From Candidatus Zixiibacteriota bacterium (GTDB lineage Bacteria > JAAXHH01), in assembly GCA_016867335.1 (NCBI GenBank), contig VGJU01000002.1, forward strand, positions 1-62,281: 62,281 nucleotides of DNA. Reading direction: 5' to 3'. Made by a program: the position numbers and the translations under genes. Positions 43,424 to 53,223 of this stretch are shown piece after piece (the first letter of the stretch is position 1; the number at the start of each line of letters is the position of its first letter). The notes below the pieces were generated by a model, which made no database searches, was not told the origin of the DNA, and saw nothing but the letters and a program-made list of their open reading frames with translations.

Positions 43424-43456
43424 TCTTTCAAAACTTCCCCTTCACACTTTTCAGGG
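43424..43456 (-). repeat. Purine-rich GAAGTTTGAAGG-type repeat, copy 4 (inverted)
   Basis: On the minus strand this reads as a GAAGGGGAAGTTTTGAA-like run. It lies just upstream of the GH28-like gene and after a last restriction-gene scrap (LLNANRELIVR, about 43382-43415). Confidence 0.4.
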
Positions 43457-43463
43457 ACTTTTA

Positions 43464-44823
43464 ATGAACCTTTTCAACGTCAGAGACTACGGCGCTTCCG
43501 GGGAGCCGTCACAGGACGCCGGTCCGGCGATACAGGCGGCGATCGATGCCTGCGCCGCATCGGGCGGAGGGATGGTCTATTTCCCACCCGGGCGGATACA
43601 CCACCGGCACGCTCTATCTGCGTAGCCACGTCCGTCTTTTTGTCGAATCCGGTGCGACGGTCTATTCGTCCAGAAACGCGGTACATTATCCGAAAACGGC
43701 GCTGTTCTACGGAGAAGACGTAGAACACATCACCCTCGAAGGCCGAGGTGTGATCAACGGACGAGGAGAGTACGAATGGCGGTTGACCGACCATGACGAC
43801 CGGTATATCCTTCCCAATCAGCGGCGGATGGAAGCGCTCGGCAAACACCTTATGCGCGCTTTTCCCAAACCCGACTTTATCGGCAATCTGGTCCTTTTGC
43901 TCCGCTGTCGGGACGTGCTGATTCAGGACCTTTCGTTTATCGACTCGCCTTCGTGGACCATGCATCTGTGCGCCTGCGAACGGGTGATCATCGACCGGGT
44001 CTATGTCCGCACAAGCAAAAAGTCCGGTGTTTGGGCCGACGGTATCGACCCAAACGGCTGCCGCGATGTGCGCATCTCCAACAGCACCATCGACACGGGT
44101 GACGACGCCATCGTGTTTTACTCCAACAGCGTCTACGGTCCGGCGCTGCCGTGCGAGAACATCACCGTCAGCAACTGTCGTCTTTCTTCGGCTTCGAGCG
44201 CGCTCAAGTTCTGCGACGGCAACGAAAATTGTGTGCGAAACGTGACGATAGACAACTGTGTCATTTCCGAATCCAACCGGGGTATCGCCTTTATGGTATT
44301 CGACGGCGGATACGTAAGCGACGTGGTCATTTCCAACCTCACCATCGACTGTCGGCGTTATGACTGGTTCTGGTGGGGCGAAGGCGATCCGCTTCATTTT
44401 CGCGTCATCCAGCGGAGCGAAATCCACCCGGAGATCAAACGTCCCGACGAACCACCGGTGGGCAGTATCCGCAATGTGCTGATCAAGAACGTGCTGGCGC
44501 GGGGCAAAGGTCCCAGCACGATACAAGGTCATGCGACCAGCCTGCTTGACGGCGTGACCTTTGAAGATGTCAGACTCATTTTGTCCACCGATCCGGACGC
44601 GCCATACGACAATGCTTCGCACGGGATGATCGTCGAACATGCGCGAAATCTTAGGCTGGACCATGTGGAGGTGGTCTGGGAAAATCCGTTGTCGGAGAAA
44701 TGGCAGATCGCGCTGTCGCTGGAGGATATACAGGGTCTCGAACTGTCCGGATTCAGAGGGCGAGGCGCGCATCCCGGTCATCCTGCGATCCGGATGCACC
44801 GAGTGGAAAAGGGCGAAGGATGA
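43464..44823 (+). pseudogene. GH28-like beta-helix protein interrupted by a +1 frameshift
   Basis: The ATG at 43464 opens NLFNVRDYGASGEPSQDAGP and SGGGMVYFPPG. Around 43588-43593 one extra base in a CCCGGG run moves the reading frame; the other frame continues GGYTTGTLYLRSHVRLFVE to 44823. The joined product (about 450 aa) is a right-handed beta-helix like family 28 glycosidases. The Asp sites ADGIDPNGC and DTGDDAIVF are kept. The family's catalytic GHG and RIK motifs are replaced (SSASSALKF, GIAFMVF), so polygalacturonase activity is doubtful. It overlaps the next gene by 4 bases. A base-call error in the G/C run could also explain the shift. Confidence 0.78.
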
Positions 44824-46163
44824 AAAAAGCGCGCCGCCCTACGCTCCGAGATTCTTACTGGCTTGACCGGCCTTACACGCCCGCCGCCCCCCTCGAAGGA
44901 GAGGTGGACGTGGATGTCGCCGTGAGCGGCGGCGGTATCACCGGCGTGACGGCGGCGCTGTTTTTGGCGGAGGCTGGCGCGCGCGTGGCGGTGTTCGAGC
45001 GCCGCGAAGTCGCTACAGGCGCATCAGGACGCAACGGCGGGTTTTTGCTGGCCGGCACGCACGAATACTATGTCGAAGCGGTCGAAGAGCTTACCGATCG
45101 GTATGGTTCGGAAGGCCGGAGATACACGGCGGCGGCGTGGCATTTAGCGCTTGAAAACCATCGACTGATGACCGAGATCATGACGCGCTACGACATCGAC
45201 TGCGACTATCGCAGGAGCGGGAGTTATATCGTCGCCATGAGCCGTCCGGACCGAGGTTCGCACCCGCGACCCGTGGACCGCATCGCCGAATCCTATCATC
45301 TGATGCGAGAAGACGGTTTCGACGTAGCGGTGTTGAACAGGGAAGCCATCCGCGATCTGCTCAAAAGCCCGATTGTCGAGGGGGCGCTACGCAATGGGTT
45401 CGATGGGGAAATCCATCCGGTAAAATACGTGCGTGGCGTGGCGGAGGCGGCCAAAAAACAGGGGGCGTTTGTTTTCGAGCATACTCCCATCCTGTCGATC
45501 ACGCGGGACGGTCTCCAGTTTCTGCTGCGCACTGCTGCCGGACAGGTCCGTGCGGACCGCGTTCTGCTCGGTATGAACGCCTATACCCCGCAGTTGGACG
45601 AAAGCTATGAAAAACGCATCGTCCCTAATCGGGGCCAAGTATTTACCACCGAGCCGATTTCGGAGCGGTTGTTTGACGGCGTCTTCTATGCCAACGACGG
45701 ATGGGAATACTGGCGACAGTTGCACGACGGGCCAAACGGCGGAGGTCGTCTCCTGTTTGGGGGGTCGCGTAACCACCATATACCCGCCGAACGCGGGTAT
45801 CATTTTATGAGACGAAACGGGCGGCTGATCAAAACGTACAGAGGATACCGGGAACGCCCGACCCAAGCGGTGCAGACTTCGAACGACCGGGCGTTCGACC
45901 GGACTTTTCCCGGTCTGGCAACTCTCGAACGGACGCACCGTTGGGGTGGGGTGATGGGGTTTTCTTACGACAGCAGTCCGTTTGTCGGGGAAACCGATAC
46001 ACCCGGCATCTACGTCATCGCCGGTTTTACCGGGCGGGGCAACGCCTATGCGACGGCCGCAGCGCGGCTGATGACGGATCGGCTTGTCGGGCGTGACGGC
46101 GAAATGGAAGAGCGGTTTACGAGGGTGCGGTCCGTGTTCGATGCACGGCGGGGAGAACGATAA
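44820..46163 (+). CDS. FAD-dependent oxidoreductase (DAO family, glycine/sarcosine oxidase-like)
   Basis: A 447-residue flavoenzyme. The FAD Rossmann motif is VDVAVSGGGITGVTAALFLA, followed by VAVFERREVATGASGRNGGF, the signature of PuuB/OrdL-like gamma-glutamylputrescine or amino-acid oxidases. The C-terminal dinucleotide-closing motif is GIYVIAGFTGRGNAYATAA. It probably oxidises a secondary amine or amino acid. The ATG at 44820 overlaps the GH28-like stop (ATGA), so the two are translationally linked. Confidence 0.9.
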   Translation: MKKARRPTLRDSYWLDRPYTPAAPLEGEVDVDVAVSGGGITGVTAALFLAEAGARVAVFERREVATGASGRNGGFLLAGTHEYYVEAVEELTDRYGSEGRRYTAAAWHLALENHRLMTEIMTRYDIDCDYRRSGSYIVAMSRPDRGSHPRPVDRIAESYHLMREDGFDVAVLNREAIRDLLKSPIVEGALRNGFDGEIHPVKYVRGVAEAAKKQGAFVFEHTPILSITRDGLQFLLRTAAGQVRADRVLLGMNAYTPQLDESYEKRIVPNRGQVFTTEPISERLFDGVFYANDGWEYWRQLHDGPNGGGRLLFGGSRNHHIPAERGYHFMRRNGRLIKTYRGYRERPTQAVQTSNDRAFDRTFPGLATLERTHRWGGVMGFSYDSSPFVGETDTPGIYVIAGFTGRGNAYATAAARLMTDRLVGRDGEMEERFTRVRSVFDARRGER

Positions 46164-46178
46164 AAAGCCGCAACCGGT

Positions 46179-46832
46179 TTAGCGTGCGGCGCGATGCCGA
46201 TCGATCCAGTAGCCCCAGAAAATCAGGAGCCATATCGCCAGCCCCGCGCCCGCAATGACGACAGGGTCGTCCGGTGGAGGTGGTCCGAGGATATTGGCCG
46301 CGTAGATGCCCGCCAAAAAGACCATCAGCCCCCAAAAGGAATACCGCCCGGTACGGTCCACCGGACGGGTCGCCCGTAGATAAATGGCGATGCCGATCAC
46401 AAACAGCGCGCCTTCTGTCACCAAGGTGGCCGGAAGCGAATTCCACAGCCCCAGCCCGACAAGCGTTTTGCTACCCGGATACAACGGCAGGTCGGGGCGG
46501 TGGGTAATGGCGTCCAGCGCCCAATGGCTCAGCACCACCGCACCGGTCCATACTGATCCTCTGCCGTAAGGCCGGAACTTTCTATACAGGATGACAAATA
46601 CAAGGCTCCAGACAACCGCCATAAGGAGGCTGTGGGAAAACGGATAGTCGATAAAATCGAACGGCGCGACACCGCTTCGTTCCGGTATGACGCGAACCTG
46701 CTCCCACCCGGCCAACAGAAAAACGGGCCAGAGCAAGTCCAGCCACTGGGCCGCCATAAAGAGCGTGCCGAGCGAGGGTTTCGGAGCCGCTTTTTTGGCG
46801 CAGAGCGCCACAGCAAAATGTCCTATGAACAA
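46179..46832 (-). CDS. YdjM-like membrane-bound predicted hydrolase
   Basis: A membrane protein of about 217 residues with four to six hydrophobic segments. Its start FIGHFAVALCAKKAAPKPSL and PFSHSLLMAVVWSL, VVLSHWALDAITHRPDLPLY carry the His residues (GHFAV, SHSLL, SHWALDAITH) typical of the LexA-regulated YdjM family of predicted metal-dependent hydrolases. The start is uncertain: a TTG at 46832 after GGAG fits best, and the open frame extends further upstream. It lies between convergent and divergent plus-strand genes and stands alone. Confidence 0.75.
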   Translation of the reverse strand: MFIGHFAVALCAKKAAPKPSLGTLFMAAQWLDLLWPVFLLAGWEQVRVIPERSGVAPFDFIDYPFSHSLLMAVVWSLVFVILYRKFRPYGRGSVWTGAVVLSHWALDAITHRPDLPLYPGSKTLVGLGLWNSLPATLVTEGALFVIGIAIYLRATRPVDRTGRYSFWGLMVFLAGIYAANILGPPPPDDPVVIAGAGLAIWLLIFWGYWIDRHRAAR

Positions 46833-47006
46833 AATCGTCTCCGAGCGCGAAACAACACCGATACAGGAGCAAACGGGTATTCCCGAAACAGAGCGAGTCG
46901 GATAGCGCAAACCAATATATCCGTTTTGTGATTTTGTACAACAACAATCTCCCACAAGTCGATGTTGTCCGTTTTGTATCTGCAACGACCATAGAAAGGA
47001 ATGGGC

Positions 47007-48179
47007 ATGTCTTTATCGCTGTTGCCGAGTCTTTCCTTTTCCACAGACGAGTATCGCGCCCGCGTCGCCGCCGTACAGCACCGTATCGCGGAGGCTGGGC
47101 TCGATGCCCTGCTGTGTCATTCGTTTCCCAATATCTGTTATCTCACCGGTTTCGAAACCGTCGGTGCGCACAAATACTTTATGCTGGTGATCCGCCCCGA
47201 AGGCGAGCCGTCGCTGTTGACACAGGATTTCGAGGCGCATAACGGACGCATCAGTTCATGGTTGACCGACACCATTGTTCCACATTCGCTGTGGGACGAT
47301 CCTATCGATGCTTCGCGTGATCTGCTTTGTTTGCTAAAGCTGGAACACGGGCGTCTTGGTGTCGAGATGGACGCAACCACCCTGACGCCCGACCGTTACC
47401 GCCGTCTCTGCGCGGCGCTGCCCGATGCCACGCTGATCGACGCTTCCGGAACCGTCGAAGACGTGCGGCTGATCAAGTCGCCGACAGAACTTGGCTATAT
47501 TCGTCGGGCGGCGTATTTGAGCAGCACCGGCATGGCGGCAGCGATCGACGCGGTCGTCGAAGGGGGAACGGACAACGACGTGGCGCGGGCCAGTTACGAC
47601 GTCATGATCGGCGGCGGAAGCGAATACATGTGTTATGCGCCCATCGTGACCGTCGGGCCGCGCTCCGGCATCCCGCATTCCACGCACCGACGCATCACGC
47701 TCCGTCACGGCGATCCGGTATTTATCGAGGTCGGTGCCTGTATCGCCCGCTATAGCGCGCCGATGATGCGGACAGCAGTCATAGGACCCCCGTCCGATCA
47801 AGTACGGCGGATGGCGGACGCCTGTATCGCCAGCGTCGAGACGATGATCCAACAAATCCGGCCCGGTATCGCGGCACGCGAGGTAGCGCTCGAATCTCGA
47901 CGCTGTGTGGCCGATGTCGTGGCCAAAGGACTGATATGGCACGGGTATTACGGCTATACCATCGGGTTGGGGTTCCCCCCCGAATGGAGCGACGGGCCGG
48001 GGGCCATCGCTGAAAACAGCGATCTCGTGCTTCGCCCCGGCATGGTTTTTCATTGCAGTACATCGCTCCGTCAAGCGGGTGTATGTGGGGTCGCCTTTAG
48101 CGAGACGATCGCCGTGACCGAAACCGGGTGCGAAGTGATGACGCAAGGGACGAGGGAATTGGTGGTAAAGGACACATAG
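47007..48179 (+). CDS. Creatinase-fold M24 family protein lacking metal ligands
   Basis: A 390-residue pita-bread-fold protein. The N-terminal domain has LCHSFPNICYLTGFETVG and the C-terminal one DVRLIKSPTELGYIRRAAY. In metallo-aminopeptidases the metal is held by D, D, H, E, E. Here the corresponding places read FIEVGACIARYSAPMMRT and GMVFHCSTSLRQAG, so the Asp pair and one Glu are missing. It therefore resembles creatinase or ectoine-hydrolase-type enzymes that cleave C-N bonds without metal. AAAGGA six bases upstream selects the ATG at 47007 over 47001. A substrate such as an N-acyl or guanidino compound is inferred, not proven. Confidence 0.82.
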   Translation: MSLSLLPSLSFSTDEYRARVAAVQHRIAEAGLDALLCHSFPNICYLTGFETVGAHKYFMLVIRPEGEPSLLTQDFEAHNGRISSWLTDTIVPHSLWDDPIDASRDLLCLLKLEHGRLGVEMDATTLTPDRYRRLCAALPDATLIDASGTVEDVRLIKSPTELGYIRRAAYLSSTGMAAAIDAVVEGGTDNDVARASYDVMIGGGSEYMCYAPIVTVGPRSGIPHSTHRRITLRHGDPVFIEVGACIARYSAPMMRTAVIGPPSDQVRRMADACIASVETMIQQIRPGIAAREVALESRRCVADVVAKGLIWHGYYGYTIGLGFPPEWSDGPGAIAENSDLVLRPGMVFHCSTSLRQAGVCGVAFSETIAVTETGCEVMTQGTRELVVKDT

Positions 48180-48227
48180 ACACGTAAGGGCGGATGAATG
48201 CGCCCTGTTATCAAGGAGAAAGAAGAA

Positions 48228-49331
48228 ATGAAATACGAAATCATCGCCGAAGGATTTGTCACACGGCGTTCGGAGAGCGGACCAACCTCGGTGGCGGCTT
48301 GTTCGCGGTGCGCGATAACGGAGGACGGCGAAATCGTATGTACGTACGCCGTGCAGGAGACGCTGGGGCAAAACGATTTCAAACAGATGCTTTCGCGGTC
48401 GCGCGACGGCGGAATTACGTGGGAAGAACAAGGGTTTCTCTGGTCGCATCTACACGACCGGTATTCGCTGATTGGCTCGATAAGCCGCGCGCTGGACGGC
48501 GAGCTGTTTCTCTACGGCATCCGCATCCCCATCGATATCCCCGGTGAATCGTTCTGGTCGGAGGCCACTCAGGGGATGAAACAGAACACGTTGTTTATCG
48601 CCTCATCACGCGACGGCGGGCGCGTCTGGACCGATCCGCATCCTGTGGTGCTGCCCGCGCCAGGTTCCGCCGAAGCCCCCGGTCCGCTGACGATCACGCG
48701 CTCCGGCGCATGGATATGCTGTTACGCCCCGTACAACACTTTTGATCCACAGGTGGTCGTAGACAAAAACCGAGTCGTATATATGCGGAGCGAAGACAGG
48801 GGCAAAACATGGACATCCGGCGCGGCGCTCCGGTTTCCGGAAACGGACTCGAACGCCGCCGAAGCGTGGGTGATCGAATTGGCCGACAAACGGCTGGTAT
48901 CTACATGCTGGCATATCAGCAACCGCGAAGGCGTGGACTATCCAAATGCCTATGCCGTGTCGCACGATGACGGAAAAACGTGGAGTGCGACGGGGTCGAC
49001 AGACACGTTGGGCCAGTCCACCGGGCTTGCCACGCTCCCCGACGGACGCGTGTTGTTTGTGTACAACCAGCGTAGACACGGGAAACCGGGTGTCCGCATG
49101 GCGGTGGCCGATCCGGACGAGCGAGGGTTCCACACCGTATTCGACGATCTGATTTGGCGCGCCGCATCCCGAACACAGGGCAACACATCCGGAGAACATA
49201 CCGAGTGGACCGATTTCTCGTTTGGCGAGCCGTCCGTCCTTCCATTGCCCGACGGAACGCTGTTGGCGACGCTGTGGGTCGTTCAGCCCGAAGGACGGGG
49301 GATTCGGTATGTAAAGCTAAAAATTTCGTAA
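48228..49331 (+). CDS. Sialidase-like BNR-repeat protein
   Basis: A 367-residue six-bladed propeller. Four Asp-box repeats are visible: SRDGGITW, SRDGGRVW, SEDRGKTW and SHDDGKTW. This is the family of exo-alpha-sialidases and related proteins. There is no obvious signal peptide, so it may act in the cytoplasm or be exported by another route. The ATG at 48228 follows AAGGAGAAAG. It is 48 bases downstream of the creatinase-fold gene on the same strand. The catalytic Arg triad was not fully assigned, so the true substrate is open. Confidence 0.82.
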   Translation: MKYEIIAEGFVTRRSESGPTSVAACSRCAITEDGEIVCTYAVQETLGQNDFKQMLSRSRDGGITWEEQGFLWSHLHDRYSLIGSISRALDGELFLYGIRIPIDIPGESFWSEATQGMKQNTLFIASSRDGGRVWTDPHPVVLPAPGSAEAPGPLTITRSGAWICCYAPYNTFDPQVVVDKNRVVYMRSEDRGKTWTSGAALRFPETDSNAAEAWVIELADKRLVSTCWHISNREGVDYPNAYAVSHDDGKTWSATGSTDTLGQSTGLATLPDGRVLFVYNQRRHGKPGVRMAVADPDERGFHTVFDDLIWRAASRTQGNTSGEHTEWTDFSFGEPSVLPLPDGTLLATLWVVQPEGRGIRYVKLKIS

Positions 49332-49347
49332 CATCGTCTCATCCTTC

Positions 49348-52300
49348 TCATATCCCCGGCACGCGGCCCGCATAACCGGTCAGTTCGACATATCCTAGGC
49401 CGCGTACGGGATTTCCTTGGTCCTTTCCTTCTACTTTTACACTCCCTTCCCAGTACACCACGCCGATCAGACTACCCGTGCCGAGTTCCTGGTTTTTTAC
49501 CGTCGGTGTCACGGTCAGTTCCATCCCTTCCGACGGCACACGCACCGTCCACCCGGAAGGGTATGCGGCGCGGGTGTACGGACTTTCCCATGTTCCGGTC
49601 GGCGCGATCTCGAAACCGCTACGATCCAGATGCCGCCATGACCCGTCCGTGTCCACGACCGTACCGCTCGACACCGGTTCGTATGTCCCGTCTTTGCGCC
49701 GCATGAGATACAGCATGAGTTCGCGCCGGTTGTCCAACTGTATACTAAACCAGTCCCACCCCTGTTGTTGCGGCGTAAGCTGATTCGATCCGAATTCGTG
49801 GTCCATCCACGAAAGCCCGGTTACGGGGATTTTTTTGTCGTTCAGGGTCAGTGTTCCCGAAGTCGCCATGCGTGTCAGCGAATAGTAATGCGAGGCACGA
49901 CCCTCCCCTTCGGCTTTCCGGCTTACGCCGTCATGTCCGTGGATTACGGGGGGTTTTTCGGGTTTGAGATCAAGCGAGATCGTTGCCATGGCGGAGGATG
50001 CTTCCAACCGGTGTGTGGTGCTGTCCGTGAGACCGGCGGACCAGTCGCCGATCCAGACGCGGTAGCGGTCCTCCAGCGCCCCGGCCATGTCGAGCGCGGG
50101 GCGGGCGATGTTTTCGGTATGATAAAATCGGTTGCCGTTTTGGTCTGTCACGGCAAAATGCGCAAAATATAGGGTGTGGAGCGCCCACCGCGAGGGGCTG
50201 GCGCGCCGCGCCGGGTTGATACCCACCTGAAAAAAAGTCAGTTCGTATCCAAACGAGCGCCCGTCACCGAAAAGGTGACCGGTATAATACCACCATTCGG
50301 TACGAAATTCGGGATGGCTTGCGTGGTCGCGCGGAAAGACGAACGTGTAGGGCGCTACCGCGAGCCGGTATCCGGAGGCATCGGTCTGCGCGGACGCCGG
50401 TGCGGTCAGTCCCAACAACACCGCGAGGACGACAAGTTCAAGTCGCATCGCTTCCGCTGCCGCGCGTTTGAGGGCCCGTCGGGCAGGCGCAAGCCCGGCC
50501 AACAGGGCCGTCGCCACCATGATCGCAAACGCCTGAACAAATATCCCCGGTGCTACATACATACGGATGCTCCATCCGAAAAATTGTTTGTTGATCACAT
50601 AAATGAGCAGAACGGCAAGGGCGACGCCGCACAGACTGCCCATGACCGCTCCAAGCATTCCGATCAGCCCGCTTTCGACCAGCACCATCTTTCTTATTTG
50701 CGTTTTGAACGCGCCGGTGGCCCGTAATACGCCGATTTCGCGTCCCCGCTGAAGAATGAGCGCTGTCAGCGTGGTGATCACCCCCAGCGCCGCCACCACG
50801 ATGGCGATGGCCTGAAGCGCGTAGGTGATGCGAAACGTCTGATCGAATACGGTCAGTGCCTGACGTCGTATTTCCTGATTGGGGGTGATGTGCAACATGA
50901 TCCGGTCGTCTACGGCGGTCAGCAGGCGTTGTCGCACTTCGTCGGGATGCGCGTCCGGCGATAGATACAGCGCCATGCTTTCGGCGCGCGAGGTCTGCCA
51001 GAGCCGTCCGAAAAGCCGACGGTCCATCAAGATGCTTCCTGCGTCGGTGTTGTAGTCGTAGTATACGCCGACGATGGGGAGCCGGACTCGGCCTGTCGGT
51101 GGATAGAGCGTGACCGAATCGCCCGTATCTACGCGGTGGCGATAGGCAAAACTTTCGGTAACGGCCACCCCGTCACGTGCTATGGCTTCGCCGAGCACGT
51201 CGGTGGAGGCTTTTCCGTCCATAAACCGGAGTCTGCCATGTTGGCGGTGTACGTCCAAGTCGAGCGCCATGACATAGGCAAAGCGATCACCGTATGAAAT
51301 GCGGGCGCCCCGGTAGGTATCCACCGCCGCTACACCCGGAAGACGAGCCGCCGCGACCGGGATATCTTCGGGCAGGGCGGTCGTCCCGCCGTTGGCACGG
51401 CGTCCCACAGGCTGTACATACAGGTCGCCCCGGATCGACTGGGTGATCCAAAGATCTACGGTCTGACGAAAACTTCCTACCATGATGGACATGCCAACCA
51501 TCATGCCGACTGCCGTCATCAGCGCGGCGGCGGCGATGCTCGTGCGGGCTACGGCCTCACGGAGATACCGCGCGCCAAGACGACCTTCCACGCCGGTAAA
51601 ACGGGTCAGAAGCCGGTCCGCCACTCGTTCGCAGACGACTGTAAAGGCGGGGGCGAGCAAAGAAAAACCACCGAGCGTCAGAAAGGCGCTGACAAAACCA
51701 CCCCACGGACTGTGTCGACCGAGCGTCCACACGGCGACAAGCGCCGCTGCAAACAGGATACCCGCGCCCGCGGCGGTCCATCGCGCTACCCGAACGGTCA
51801 TGACTTCGAGGAGTATCCCCTGCCGGACTGTAAGCGCGGGCGCGGTGCGCGACGCTTCGATCGCCGGGGCCAGTGCCGCCGCAAGCGAAACCAGTACGCC
51901 AAGCGCCAGCCCGATGCCATAGGTAAGCGCGTCGTAGTGGAGCGTGGAGGCGTGCGCCACTAAATAGAGCGTTGTCAACGTCTGCGACACGGCACGCAGC
52001 GAACCCTGTGCCATCAGCGTGCCAAGACCCAGACCGATAAGACTCCCCGCAACGCCTATGACAAAGGCTTCTCCGAGAAACAGAAACAACACCTGTCGCC
52101 GTGTCACCCCAATGCTGCGAAGCAGACCGATCTCGCGCCGACGCCGAAGCACGGACATCGCCACCGCGTTGAATACCAGAAAGATAGATACAAACAGCGC
52201 GATGGCCGACAGGGCCGTCAGGCTCAACGCAAACGCCGAGACCATGTTCTCCACCTGACGGGTGCGGTTTTGCGGCGATCCGACACTCGCTTGCGGGGGC

Positions 52301-53040
52301 AACAAGGGGCGGAGCCGCTCCGTTACCGCCTGCCGCTGGAGCGGATCGACCCGCAGATCGATACGGTCCAGTTTGCCCGAACGTCCGAAAACCTCCTGCG
52401 CCGCGCCGATGTCCATCAGCGCCACATTGCCGCCCAGCGCATGCTGGAGTTCGTCGGATTCGAGGATATAACGGACGGTCAGCGGGATGGGCCTGCCGGT
52501 GGACAGTACGGTAAGCGTGTCGCCCGTGTTTAAACGATGCCGTTCCGACAGGGTGCGTGTGATGGCAACGCCGGTGGGGTCGGCGAGAAAAGCGAGGAGC
52601 GCGGCGGGATTTTGCGCGTTCGCCGCCCCCGTGTACCGGGCAAACGGAGCTTCGAGCAACACGTCGATCCCCATGACGAGCAGAGTTTCACGGTAGGGAC
52701 CTGCTTCGTCGTCCGTCCTGTCGGTCGGCGGTGGGGGCGAACCGGGACGGGCGCGCACATACGTCTGTACCACCGGCGCGGCGGCGGTGACACCCGATGT
52801 GCGCCGGACACTCGGGAAGATAGTTTCGTCAAACCCTTCGCTGTCGGCGACGATCTGGAGGTTGGCCGAGCCGGCGATGGCGTCTACGGTATCCGAAAAC
52901 GAAGCCATCGCCGACGTGTTGGCGAGACGCACGCTGACAAACACCGCCACGCCGATGGCAACACCGGCAAGCGTAAGCAGGGCGCGGCCCCGATCCTGAA
53001 ACAGATGTCGGAAGGTTATCCAGTGAAAGAGATGGGACAT
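49348..53040 (-). CDS. FtsX/LolC-type ABC permease fused to an AttH/CrtC-type lipocalin domain
   Basis: One frame of 1230 codons. Residues 1-864 are a double FtsX permease: N-terminal LLTLAGVAIGVAVFVSVRLA, core VLRRRREIGLLRSIGVTRRQ and a second FtsX unit LILQRGREIGVLRATGAFKT. Residues 865 on begin MRLELVVLAVLLGLTAPASA, which looks like the signal peptide of a separate protein, then the AttH/CrtC carotenoid-hydratase-like domain (FRTEWWYYTGHLFGDGRSFG, GLSWMDHEFGSNQL). The permease's usual AAEALRxE end is overlaid with that signal peptide. A separate start at 50448 is possible. No ABC ATPase gene is adjacent. Confidence 0.85.
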   Translation of the reverse strand: MSHLFHWITFRHLFQDRGRALLTLAGVAIGVAVFVSVRLANTSAMASFSDTVDAIAGSANLQIVADSEGFDETIFPSVRRTSGVTAAAPVVQTYVRARPGSPPPPTDRTDDEAGPYRETLLVMGIDVLLEAPFARYTGAANAQNPAALLAFLADPTGVAITRTLSERHRLNTGDTLTVLSTGRPIPLTVRYILESDELQHALGGNVALMDIGAAQEVFGRSGKLDRIDLRVDPLQRQAVTERLRPLLPPQASVGSPQNRTRQVENMVSAFALSLTALSAIALFVSIFLVFNAVAMSVLRRRREIGLLRSIGVTRRQVLFLFLGEAFVIGVAGSLIGLGLGTLMAQGSLRAVSQTLTTLYLVAHASTLHYDALTYGIGLALGVLVSLAAALAPAIEASRTAPALTVRQGILLEVMTVRVARWTAAGAGILFAAALVAVWTLGRHSPWGGFVSAFLTLGGFSLLAPAFTVVCERVADRLLTRFTGVEGRLGARYLREAVARTSIAAAALMTAVGMMVGMSIMVGSFRQTVDLWITQSIRGDLYVQPVGRRANGGTTALPEDIPVAAARLPGVAAVDTYRGARISYGDRFAYVMALDLDVHRQHGRLRFMDGKASTDVLGEAIARDGVAVTESFAYRHRVDTGDSVTLYPPTGRVRLPIVGVYYDYNTDAGSILMDRRLFGRLWQTSRAESMALYLSPDAHPDEVRQRLLTAVDDRIMLHITPNQEIRRQALTVFDQTFRITYALQAIAIVVAALGVITTLTALILQRGREIGVLRATGAFKTQIRKMVLVESGLIGMLGAVMGSLCGVALAVLLIYVINKQFFGWSIRMYVAPGIFVQAFAIMVATALLAGLAPARRALKRAAAEAMRLELVVLAVLLGLTAPASAQTDASGYRLAVAPYTFVFPRDHASHPEFRTEWWYYTGHLFGDGRSFGYELTFFQVGINPARRASPSRWALHTLYFAHFAVTDQNGNRFYHTENIARPALDMAGALEDRYRVWIGDWSAGLTDSTTHRLEASSAMATISLDLKPEKPPVIHGHDGVSRKAEGEGRASHYYSLTRMATSGTLTLNDKKIPVTGLSWMDHEFGSNQLTPQQQGWDWFSIQLDNRRELMLYLMRRKDGTYEPVSSGTVVDTDGSWRHLDRSGFEIAPTGTWESPYTRAAYPSGWTVRVPSEGMELTVTPTVKNQELGTGSLIGVVYWEGSVKVEGKDQGNPVRGLGYVELTGYAGRVPGI

Positions 53041-53070
53041 AAAATGAAGTTTGAAGGTTGAAGAGCGAAG
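53041..53070 (+). repeat. Purine-rich GAAGTTTGAAGG-type repeat, copy 5
   Basis: GAAGTTTGAAGGTTGAAGAG lies at the start side of the permease gene, next to the structured repeat region. Confidence 0.45.
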
Positions 53071-53137
53071 CAGAGGCAGACTGCCGCGTGTGCCGATCCG
53101 GTGGTCAGCTTGCGAAATGAACAGAACAGCGAGTGCA

Positions 53138-53223
53138 TACCTTGCAGCAAGCTGCAAGAGCAACTACTTCCCGTAGGTAGAAGCGTGAAGATGCTTCGAT
53201 TGCTGCGCAATGGCTGCAAGGTA
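53138..53223. repeat. REP-like structured repeat, unit 1
   Basis: Outer arms TACCTTGCAGC (53138-53148) and GCTGCAAGGTA (53213-53223) are perfect complements. Inside are a local hairpin and a conserved 47-base core (53171-53217) with two hairpins: GAAGC/GCTTC at 53180-53197 and ATTGC/GCAAT at 53199-53211. The core recurs at 53304-53350. Confidence 0.75.
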
